DNA of 64,000 bases, taken from NCBI RefSeq assembly GCF_002796985.1, contig NZ_PEKX01000022.1:62001-126000 (forward strand), written 5' to 3'. Below the pieces are notes generated by a model. It was not told the DNA's origin. It saw nothing but the letters and a program-made list of their open reading frames with translations, and ran no database searches. The position numbers were made by a program, and so were the translations under genes. This document shows, one piece after another, positions 42,224-48,723 of this stretch. How positions within the stretch are numbered: the stretch's first letter is position 1; the number at the start of each line of letters is the position of its first letter. Origin of the DNA: Pseudomonas sp. (GTDB lineage Bacteria > Pseudomonadota > Gammaproteobacteria > Pseudomonadales > Pseudomonadaceae).

Positions 42224-44463
42224 GGCTGCCCGGCGGCCTGGCCCGGCGCCTGCTGCTGCGGGTGCTGCTGTTCAGCCTGTGCTTCACCGTGTTGGCCGGC
42301 GCGGTGCAGCTGTACTTCGAATACCGCCGTGAGATGCGCGACATCGACACGCGGCTGGAGTTGATCCGCGTCGGCTATCTGGCCAGCTTCGAGCGCAGCC
42401 TCTGGGACCTCAACCAGGAGCAGCTCAACGTGCAGCTGCACGGCCTGGCCGACTTCCCCGACATCGCCCAGGTACGCCTGCGCAGCGCCGACTTTAACCT
42501 GGAGCAGGACGCCGACGACAAGCGCGGGCCTTTCCGTGTCGAGCACTACGCCCTGGCCTTCCAGCCGCCGGACGGCGAGCGCCGCGACCTGGGCGAGCTG
42601 GAAGTCAGCATCGATCTTGGCGCCGTCTACCTGCGCCTGCTTCACGGCGGGCTGACCAGCCTGCTGTGGATGGGTGTGTTCCTCTGCGGCCTGGCAGTGG
42701 CGCTGAGCTGGCTGTTCCACAGTCTCGTGACTCGCCACCTGCGCACCATGGCCGACTTCGTCCGCGGCCTGACGGGAGGCGACCTCGGCACCGAGCTGGT
42801 ACTGGCTAAAAAACGCTCAGGCGAAGAAGACGAAATCGACACGGTTGCCGATGCCCTCGATGGTTTGCGTCGGGCGATGCGTGCCGAGCTGCGCCGCCGC
42901 GAAGCCGACCGCGCGGCCCTGCAGAGCAAGCGCGATGAACTGCAGCTCCGGGTCGAGCGGCGCACCGCCAGCCTGCGCCGCGCCAAGGAGGAAGCCGAGG
43001 CCGCCAACCGCGCCAAGAGCCGCTTCCTCGCCACCATGAGTCACGAGATCCGCACGCCGCTCAACGGCATTCTCGGCATGGCCGAGCTGCTGCGCGCCGC
43101 GCCTTTGGGCGAGCAGGACCGCCGACGTCTGCAAGCGTTATCCACCGCCGGCGAAGGGCTGCTGGCGATCCTCAACGAGGTGCTGCACTTCGCCAAGCTG
43201 GAAGACGGTGCCAGCCAGCCCGAGCCGGTGGACTTCTCCCTGCGCCGCCTGCTCGACGACGTGGTGACGCTGCTGGAGCCGCGCGCCGAGGACAACGGCA
43301 CCTGCCTGCGCCTGCGCATAGAACCCCAGGTGCAGGACGGTTGCCGGGGCGCCGAGCAGTTCCTCCGTCAGGTGCTGAGCAACCTGCTGGCCAACGCGGT
43401 GAAGTTCACCGAAGAGGGCGAGGTGCTGCTGGAAGTCTCCGTACTGGAAAGCAGCGATGCCGGGCAACGCCTGCGCTTCAGCGTGACCGATGACGGCATC
43501 GGCATCTCCGCCGAGCAGCAGGAAAAGATCTTCCAGCGCTTCACCCAGGCCAGCGACGAGGTGGCGCGGCGTTATGGCGGCACCGGGCTGGGGCTGGCGA
43601 TCAGCAAGCGGTTGGTGGAAATCATGGGCGGCGAGATCGGCGTGGAAAGCCTGGAAGGCGAGGGTAGCACCTTCTGGTTCGAGATCGAGCTGGCGCCGGG
43701 CGTGGTGCCGCACTCCGGCGTGGCCATCGAGCAGGCGCCGGCGCTGGATGTGCTGGTGGTGGAAGACGTCGCCCTCAACCGCGAAGTCGCCCAGGCGTTG
43801 CTGGAGCGCGACGGCCACCGCGTGCGGCTCGCCGACGATGCGGAGCCCGCGCTGGCGCTCACTGTTGCGCGGCGCTTCGACCTGATCCTGCTGGACATGC
43901 ACCTGCCGGGCATGACCGGCCTTGACCTGTGCCGGGCGATTCGCGCGCAGGCCGGCGGGCTCAACGCGACCACGCCGATCCATGCCTTCACCGCCAGCGT
44001 GCAGCCGGGCATGGTCCGCCGCTATTTCGAGGCCGGCATGCAGGGCGTGCTGGGCAAGCCGCTGCGGCTGGACGACCTGCGCCGCGCGCTGTCCGGCGTG
44101 GCGTGGGAGTTGCCGCCCGAGACTGTGGATAACGGCCCGCTGGATCGCCAGGTGCTCGATACCCATCGTCGCCTGCTGGGCGAGCACAAGCTCAACGAGC
44201 TGCTCGCCAGCCTGTGGAAGCTGCTGGATGAGCAATGGCCGCTGCTGCTCGATGCGCTGCGCCAGGACGATGCGGTGGAGGCCGCGAGCCTTGCGCACCG
44301 GCTGGCGGGCAGCTGCCGGTCGATGGGCTTGCGCGGGCTGGGGGATTGCCTGGGCGAGCTGGAGCAGGTGGCGTTGGCGGGAACTTCGCTCGCTGGTTGG
44401 GCGGAGCAGCTGGAGCAGGAGAGGGCGGTTGTCGCTGAACTTCTGAAGAGCTCGCCAGCGTAG
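42220..44463 (+). CDS. aruS: AruS, hybrid sensor histidine kinase
   Basis: A 747-residue hybrid kinase, probably starting at the TTG at 42220, which overlaps the preceding TGA (TTGA). Two membrane segments (about residues 10-33 and 138-168) enclose a periplasmic sensor of about 105 residues. A coiled coil (RREADRAALQSKRDELQLRVERRTASLRRAKEEAEAANRAKS) leads to the H-box SHEIRTPLNG (H275), then the N-box LLANAVKF, DDGIG and GTGLGLAISKR. The receiver has D559 in LILLDMHLPG, and a terminal HPt domain has H693 in SLAHRLAGSCRSMGL. It should phosphorylate AruR. The stop TAG is supplied by a family B repeat. Confidence 0.82.
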   Translation: MRLPGGLARRLLLRVLLFSLCFTVLAGAVQLYFEYRREMRDIDTRLELIRVGYLASFERSLWDLNQEQLNVQLHGLADFPDIAQVRLRSADFNLEQDADDKRGPFRVEHYALAFQPPDGERRDLGELEVSIDLGAVYLRLLHGGLTSLLWMGVFLCGLAVALSWLFHSLVTRHLRTMADFVRGLTGGDLGTELVLAKKRSGEEDEIDTVADALDGLRRAMRAELRRREADRAALQSKRDELQLRVERRTASLRRAKEEAEAANRAKSRFLATMSHEIRTPLNGILGMAELLRAAPLGEQDRRRLQALSTAGEGLLAILNEVLHFAKLEDGASQPEPVDFSLRRLLDDVVTLLEPRAEDNGTCLRLRIEPQVQDGCRGAEQFLRQVLSNLLANAVKFTEEGEVLLEVSVLESSDAGQRLRFSVTDDGIGISAEQQEKIFQRFTQASDEVARRYGGTGLGLAISKRLVEIMGGEIGVESLEGEGSTFWFEIELAPGVVPHSGVAIEQAPALDVLVVEDVALNREVAQALLERDGHRVRLADDAEPALALTVARRFDLILLDMHLPGMTGLDLCRAIRAQAGGLNATTPIHAFTASVQPGMVRRYFEAGMQGVLGKPLRLDDLRRALSGVAWELPPETVDNGPLDRQVLDTHRRLLGEHKLNELLASLWKLLDEQWPLLLDALRQDDAVEAASLAHRLAGSCRSMGLRGLGDCLGELEQVALAGTSLAGWAEQLEQERAVVAELLKSSPA

Positions 44464-44533
44464 GGCGCATAACCTGGAACAGGTTATCCGCCACCTGCTG
44501 CGGCGGATAACGCTGGCGCGTTATGCGCCCTAC
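44460..44533. repeat. REP family B overlapping the aruS stop codon
   Basis: GTAGGGCGCATAACCTGG ... GTTATGCGCCCTAC; its TAG at 44461-44463 ends the kinase gene. Confidence 0.8.
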
Positions 44534-44560
44534 AGGGGAAGCCCAGGTTCACCTGACGTT

Positions 44561-44638
44561 GTAGGAGCGAGCTTGCTCGCGAACCCGCCCAGCGTTGGCG
44601 TCGCCGGGAAATCTGTTCGCGAGCAAGCTCGCTCCTAC
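44561..44638. repeat. REP family A, inverted pair
   Basis: Units at 44561-44584 and 44615-44638. Confidence 0.85.
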
Positions 44639-44685
44639 GAAGAACAGCTACCTGAAAGCCCCGCCCTACGCGCCCTGCACAAAAT

Positions 44686-44736
44686 CCTTACATCTTTCTA
44701 CAACTTCGATCCTGGCGAACAACCCCGCCTTACATC
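44686..44736. promoter_or_regulatory. Direct repeats CCTTACATC, candidate AruR boxes
   Basis: CCTTACATC at 44686-44694 and at 44728-44736, exactly 42 bp (four helical turns) apart, upstream of the leader ORF and permease. OmpR-type regulators bind direct repeats; no test of specificity is possible here. Confidence 0.35.
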
Positions 44737-44802
44737 GCCTTCCAATAATCCGGTGGCATCCGTGCCCGAGCCACGGCCTCTGATTGATTGGAGATAACAA
44801 TA

Positions 44803-44865
44803 ATGATCCAACGTAGAGTTCCGCTCCGTCGCGCCCGCCGTTTCCCGGAGGTGCGCCATGTCTGA
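44803..44865 (+). CDS. Arginine-rich leader peptide ORF upstream of the permease
   Basis: A 20-codon ORF reading MIQRRVPLRRARRFPEVRHV, with GGAG (44790-44793) 9 bp before the ATG. Seven of twenty codons are arginine, including CGT-AGA, CGT-CGC and CGC-CGT pairs; AGA is rare in this genome type. The ORF covers the permease ribosome site (GGAGG, 44847-44851) and its TGA lies just inside the permease gene. The layout is that of a leader that senses arginyl-tRNA or ribosome progress and controls the next gene. It is a sequence-based proposal. Confidence 0.5.
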   Translation: MIQRRVPLRRARRFPEVRHV

Positions 44866-46285
44866 GCCCCATCACGCCAATAGCGGCGAGAAGATTCAAC
44901 TCACCCGCGCGCTGAAGAGCCGCCACATTTTCATGCTGTCGCTGGGCGGCGTAATCGGTACCGGCCTGTTCATGGGCTCGGGCGTCACCATCGGCTCCGG
45001 CGGCCCGATGGGCGCCATCCTTGCCTACCTGGTCGCGGGCCTGCTGATGTACCTGGTGATGGTCTGCCTGGGCGAGCTGTCGGTGCAGATGCCCGTCTCC
45101 GGCTCCTTCCAGGCCCACGCCACGCGCTTCATCGGCCCGGCCACCGGGTTCATGATCGGCTGGGTGTACTGGATGAGCTGGGCCTCTACCGTGGGCCTGG
45201 AATTCACCGCCGCCGGCATGCTGATGACCCGCTGGTTCCCCGACGTGCCGATCTGGCTCTGGTCGGGCTTCTTCGTGGTCGTCCTGTTCTCCCTCAACGC
45301 CCTGGCGACCCGCGCCTTCGGCGAAGCCGAATACTGGTTCTCGGGCATCAAGGTGGCGGCCATCCTCGGCTTCATCGTGGTCGGCGTGCTGGTGATCTTC
45401 GGTGCCATCCCGCTGAACAGCGGCGAAGCGGCTCCGGGGTTGTCCAACCTGATGAGTGACGGCCTGTTCCCCAACGGCCTGTCCGCCGTGTTCGCGGTGA
45501 TGATGACGGTGGTCTACGCCTTCCAGGGCTGCGAGATCATGGGCGTCGCCGCCGGTGAGACCGACCAGCCGGAAAAGAGCATCCCGCGCGCCGTGCGCAA
45601 CGTGGTGTTCCGCGTACTGATCTTCTACGTGCTGGCGATCGTCGTGCTCTCCTGCATCGTGCCGTGGAAGCAGGCCGGGCTGATGGAAAGCCCCTTCGTG
45701 CAGGTATTCGACATGGTCGGCATCCCCTACGCCGCCGACCTGATGAACTTCGTGATCCTTACCGCGATTCTGTCGGTGGGTAACTCCGGCCTGTACGCCT
45801 CCACCCGCATCCTCTGGGCCATGTCCAAGACCGGCATGGCGCCGCGCAAGCTGTCGAAACTCAGCGCCCGTGGCGTGCCGCTCTACGCGCTGCTGATCAG
45901 CCTGGCTTTCGCCCTGCTGTCGCTGCTGACCAGCATCGTCGCCGCCGACACCCTGTTCATGGTGCTGATGGCGGTGAGCGGGATGTCCGGCACGGTCACC
46001 TGGATCGTGATTGCCTACGCCCAGTACCGCTTCCGCCGCGAGCACATGGCCAAGGGCGGTACCGTGGCCGACCTGAAGTATGCCGCGCCGCTGTTCCCGC
46101 TGATCCCCATCGCGTGCATCGCGATCTGCTGCTCGCTGTTCGTGTTCCTCGCCCTGGACCCGACCCAGCGTCCGTCGCTGTACTGGGGCTTCGGCTTCAT
46201 GGCGGCGTGCTACCTCGCCTACTACGTGCTCAAGCGCAAGCGTGGGCAGGTGCTGACCGACGAGGCAGTGCCGAGCCTCGGCTGA
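44858..46285 (+). CDS. APC-family amino acid permease of the arginine cluster
   Basis: A 475-residue transporter with about twelve membrane segments. The amino acid permease signature is clear: LKSRHIFMLSLGGVIGTGLFMGSG in the first helix, GPMGAILAYLVAGLLMYLVMVCLGELSVQMPVSGSFQAHA in the second and third. It resembles the RocE/LysP/MmuP group of proton symporters. In P. aeruginosa a permease gene sits at the same place beside aruRS, so arginine or a related basic compound is the expected substrate. The GGAGG site lies within the leader ORF. Confidence 0.88.
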   Translation: MSEPHHANSGEKIQLTRALKSRHIFMLSLGGVIGTGLFMGSGVTIGSGGPMGAILAYLVAGLLMYLVMVCLGELSVQMPVSGSFQAHATRFIGPATGFMIGWVYWMSWASTVGLEFTAAGMLMTRWFPDVPIWLWSGFFVVVLFSLNALATRAFGEAEYWFSGIKVAAILGFIVVGVLVIFGAIPLNSGEAAPGLSNLMSDGLFPNGLSAVFAVMMTVVYAFQGCEIMGVAAGETDQPEKSIPRAVRNVVFRVLIFYVLAIVVLSCIVPWKQAGLMESPFVQVFDMVGIPYAADLMNFVILTAILSVGNSGLYASTRILWAMSKTGMAPRKLSKLSARGVPLYALLISLAFALLSLLTSIVAADTLFMVLMAVSGMSGTVTWIVIAYAQYRFRREHMAKGGTVADLKYAAPLFPLIPIACIAICCSLFVFLALDPTQRPSLYWGFGFMAACYLAYYVLKRKRGQVLTDEAVPSLG

Positions 46286-46303
46286 GTCTTCCTGCGTCGA
46301 AGG

Positions 46304-46326
46304 AGCCCCGCACTGCGGGGCTTTTT
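46304..46326 (+). terminator. Terminator behind the permease
   Basis: AGCCCCGCA-CTG-CGGGGCT followed by a T-tract. Confidence 0.88.
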
Positions 46327-46346
46327 CATTGGCTTTGCGGCTCTTC

Positions 46347-46424
46347 GTAGGAGCGAGCTTGCTCGCGAACCCGCCCAGCTCCAGAGCCGCCGGAAAATCC
46401 GTTCGCGAGCAAGCTCGCTCCTAC
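46347..46424. repeat. REP family A, inverted pair
   Basis: Units at 46347-46370 and 46401-46424. The left flank and spacer start (CTCTTC..., CCGCCCAGCT) match those at 5187-5210, so the whole pair was copied as a unit. Confidence 0.85.
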
Positions 46425-46490
46425 AGGTATGCCTCTCACCCGTTGCGTAGGGCGGATAACCCCGGAATGGGTTGTGCGGCCTATCGCTTG

Positions 46491-46506
46491 CTGAACGATT
46501 GTTCGA
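46491..46506. promoter_or_regulatory. 16-bp element CTGAACGATTGTTCGA, second copy
   Basis: Exact reverse complement of 39805-39820, lying about 180 bp upstream of the enoyl-CoA hydratase gene. Likely operator of the TetR/BetI-type regulator encoded at 39.9 kb. Confidence 0.5.
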
Positions 46507-46623
46507 AGTTGTAACAAGCTCTCGGGGCAAACCGCTGAAGAACCCCCCAGCCCCGCGCCACGCGGCCTTCCCGTCGATTGAAGGAGCGTTACAAGCCACC
46601 CATTCGGGTGGATTGCCGGCTTG

Positions 46624-46639
46624 CTGAACACTTGTTTAG
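46624..46639. promoter_or_regulatory. Palindrome CTGAACACTTGTTTAG near the enoyl-CoA hydratase gene
   Basis: CTGAACA and TGTTTAG are complementary at six of seven positions around CT. It starts like the 16-bp element and lies about 50 bp before the gene, where an operator would block a promoter. Confidence 0.4.
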
Positions 46640-46687
46640 TATTGGCTCCATCGCCTCACTACAATCGACTACAAGAACGAGGGCAGC

Positions 46688-47476
46688 ATGACTCAGCCAT
46701 CCCCGCTCAGCCGGGTCCAGGACGGCATCGCCTGGATCACCCTGAACCGCCCCGAGCAACGCAACGCGCTCGACGTCCCCACGCTCAAGAACCTGCTGGC
46801 CCTGCTCGACGCCTACGAGGCCGACGAGGCCGTGCGCGTCATCGTGCTCAGCGGCGAAGGCCGCAGCTTCTGCGCCGGCGCCGACCTCGCCGAATGGGCC
46901 GAGGCCGAAGCCCGCGGCGAACTGGAAACCTACGGCTGGACCGAAACCGCCCATGCCCTGATGCGCCGCCTGCACGGCCTGGACAAGCCAACCATCGCCG
47001 CCGTCAACGGCACCGCCGTCGGCGCCGGGATGGACCTGACCCTGTGCTGCGACTTCCGCATTGCAGGCGCCTCCGCACGCTTCAAGGCCGGCTATACCGG
47101 CATGGCCTACTGCCCGGACGCCGGCGCCAGCTGGCACCTGCCGCGCCTGATCGGCAGCGAAGCGGCCAAGCGCCTGCTGTTCCTCGACGAACTGTGGAAC
47201 GCCGAACGCGCGCTGAACGCCGGCCTGGTCGGTGAAGTGGTTGCCGACGATCAACTGCAAGCCCAGGTCGGCGAATTCGCCGCGCGCCTGGCGGCCGGCC
47301 CGACCTTCGCCTTCGCCCAGACCAAGCGCCTGATGCGCGACGGCGCCGCCCGCACCCTGGCCCAGCAACTGGAAGCCGAACAGGCCGCCGGGCTGCTCTG
47401 CGGCCGCAGTGAAGATGCCGCCGAGGCGCTGCGCGCCGTGGCCGAAAAACGCTCCCCCCAATTCAAAGGCCGCTAA
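46688..47476 (+). CDS. Enoyl-CoA hydratase/isomerase (crotonase family)
   Basis: A 262-residue crotonase-fold protein. The N-terminal WITLNRPEQRNALDVPTLKNL, the oxyanion loop EGRSFCAGADLAEW (about 58-71), GTAVGAGMDLTLCCDFRIAG and GMAYCPDAGASWHLPRLIGSEAAKRLL are all standard. The aspartate in CPDAG replaces the usual hydratase glutamate and is typical of isomerase-like members such as PaaG. It begins a run of three CoA-type genes within the arginine cluster, an order also known from P. aeruginosa beside aruHI. Confidence 0.88.
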   Translation: MTQPSPLSRVQDGIAWITLNRPEQRNALDVPTLKNLLALLDAYEADEAVRVIVLSGEGRSFCAGADLAEWAEAEARGELETYGWTETAHALMRRLHGLDKPTIAAVNGTAVGAGMDLTLCCDFRIAGASARFKAGYTGMAYCPDAGASWHLPRLIGSEAAKRLLFLDELWNAERALNAGLVGEVVADDQLQAQVGEFAARLAAGPTFAFAQTKRLMRDGAARTLAQQLEAEQAAGLLCGRSEDAAEALRAVAEKRSPQFKGR

Positions 47477-47493
47477 CGGCCGCAGGTGATGTG

Positions 47494-48654
47494 ATGGATT
47501 TCCAACTGACCCAGGAACAGGAAATGCTCGTCGAGGCGGTCAAGGCTTTCGTCGAGAAAGAGTTGCTGCCGTACGAAGAGGAAGTGGACCGCGCTGACGC
47601 GGTATCCCCGGAGCTGGCCGCGAAGATTCGCGGCAAGGCTCTGGCGGCGGGCTTCTACGCCTTCAACATGCCCGAGGAAGTCGGTGGTGGCGGCCTGGAC
47701 TACCTGTCCCAGGCGCTGGTCGAGCGCGAGCTGTCCAAGGTGTCCTGGGCGCTGCACGTGTTCGTCGCGCGGCCCTCGAAGATCCTCATGGCGTGCAAGG
47801 GCCAGCAGATCCAGGACTACCTGCTGCCAGTGGTGCAGGGCGAGAAGATCGACTGCTTCGCCCTCACCGAGCCGGGCGCCGGCTCCGACGCCAACTCGAT
47901 CAAGACCCGCGCCGTGCGTGACGGCGAGGACTTCGTGATCAACGGCGCCAAGCACTTCATCAGCCACGCCGGCCACGCCGACTTCGCCATCGTCTTCGCG
48001 GTGACCGACACCTTCGAGCGCAACGGCAAGAAGCGCAACGCCGTGACCGCCTTCCTGGTGGACAAGGGCACCGCCGGCATGACCGTGCGCCGTGGCCCGC
48101 GCTGCGTCAGCAACAAGGGCTATCACACCTACGAAATCTTCTTCGACGACTGCCGCGTGCCGGCCTCCCAGGTGCTGGGCGAAGTCGACAAGGGCTGGGA
48201 AGTGGCCAACGCCTGGCTCACTGCCGGCCGCGTGATGGTTGCCGCCAACTGCGTCGGCCAGGCCCAGCGTGCCATGGACCTGGCACTGCAATGGTCGGCC
48301 GACCGCAAGCAGTTCGGTGCCGCCATCGGCAGCTACCAGGGCATCTCCTTCAAGCTCGCCGACATGGCCACTCAGATTCGCGCCGCCGAGCTGATGACCC
48401 TGCACACCGCCTGGAAGATGGACCGCGGGACCATGACCGACGGCGAAGCCGGCATGGCCAAGCTGTTCGCCAGCGAAGTGCTGGGCAAGGTCGCCGACGA
48501 GACCGTGCAGATCTTCGGCGGCATGGGCCTGATGGACGAAGGCCCGGTGGAACGCATCTGGCGCAACGCGCGCATCGAGCGCATCTGGGAAGGCACCTCG
48601 GAAATCCAGCGCCACATTATTTCCCGCGAACTGCTGCGGCCGTTGCTGCGCTGA
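47494..48654 (+). CDS. Acyl-CoA dehydrogenase
   Basis: A 386-residue FAD enzyme. Motifs include CFALTEPGAGSDANSIKTRAV (FAD and substrate loop), the AFLVDKGTAGMTVRRG strand, and the C-terminal IFGGMGLMDEGPVERIWRNARIERIWEGTSEIQRHIISREL, whose glutamate is the usual catalytic base of the short/branched-chain group. The ATG at 47494 follows a GTG at 47491. It would insert a double bond between C2 and C3 of an acyl-CoA, the substrate for the hydratase upstream. Confidence 0.9.
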   Translation: MDFQLTQEQEMLVEAVKAFVEKELLPYEEEVDRADAVSPELAAKIRGKALAAGFYAFNMPEEVGGGGLDYLSQALVERELSKVSWALHVFVARPSKILMACKGQQIQDYLLPVVQGEKIDCFALTEPGAGSDANSIKTRAVRDGEDFVINGAKHFISHAGHADFAIVFAVTDTFERNGKKRNAVTAFLVDKGTAGMTVRRGPRCVSNKGYHTYEIFFDDCRVPASQVLGEVDKGWEVANAWLTAGRVMVAANCVGQAQRAMDLALQWSADRKQFGAAIGSYQGISFKLADMATQIRAAELMTLHTAWKMDRGTMTDGEAGMAKLFASEVLGKVADETVQIFGGMGLMDEGPVERIWRNARIERIWEGTSEIQRHIISRELLRPLLR

Positions 48655-48661
48655 TCCTTCG

Positions 48662-48698
48662 CCCCTCGCCCTTCAGGGAGAGGGGCTGGGGGAGAGGG
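48662..48698. repeat. REP family D
   Basis: CCCCTCGCCCTTCAGGGAGA GGGGCTGGGGGAGAGGG, between the dehydrogenase and the ligase. Confidence 0.7.
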
Positions 48699-48723
48699 CA
48701 TAGGCCCCGTACCGAGACCTGAT

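Larger units (their letters stand above)
44464..44857. other. Control region upstream of the arginine permease
   Basis: About 390 bases: the rest of a family B repeat, a family A pair (44561-44638), two copies of CCTTACATC 42 bp apart, and an arginine-rich leader reading frame at 44803-44865. Confidence 0.6.
46286..46687. other. Gap between permease and enoyl-CoA hydratase gene
   Basis: About 400 bases: terminator (46304-46326), family A pair (46347-46424), a partial family B unit (from 46447), the 16-bp TetR-type element (46491-46506), a hairpin CCACCC-ATTC-GGGTGG (about 46596-46611) and a second palindrome (46624-46639). Confidence 0.6.

Noticed and set aside
44464..44640. Possible CRISPR-like array in the repeat-rich gap
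   Set aside because: The repeats are palindromic REP units in inverted pairs without regular spacers, and no cas gene is present.
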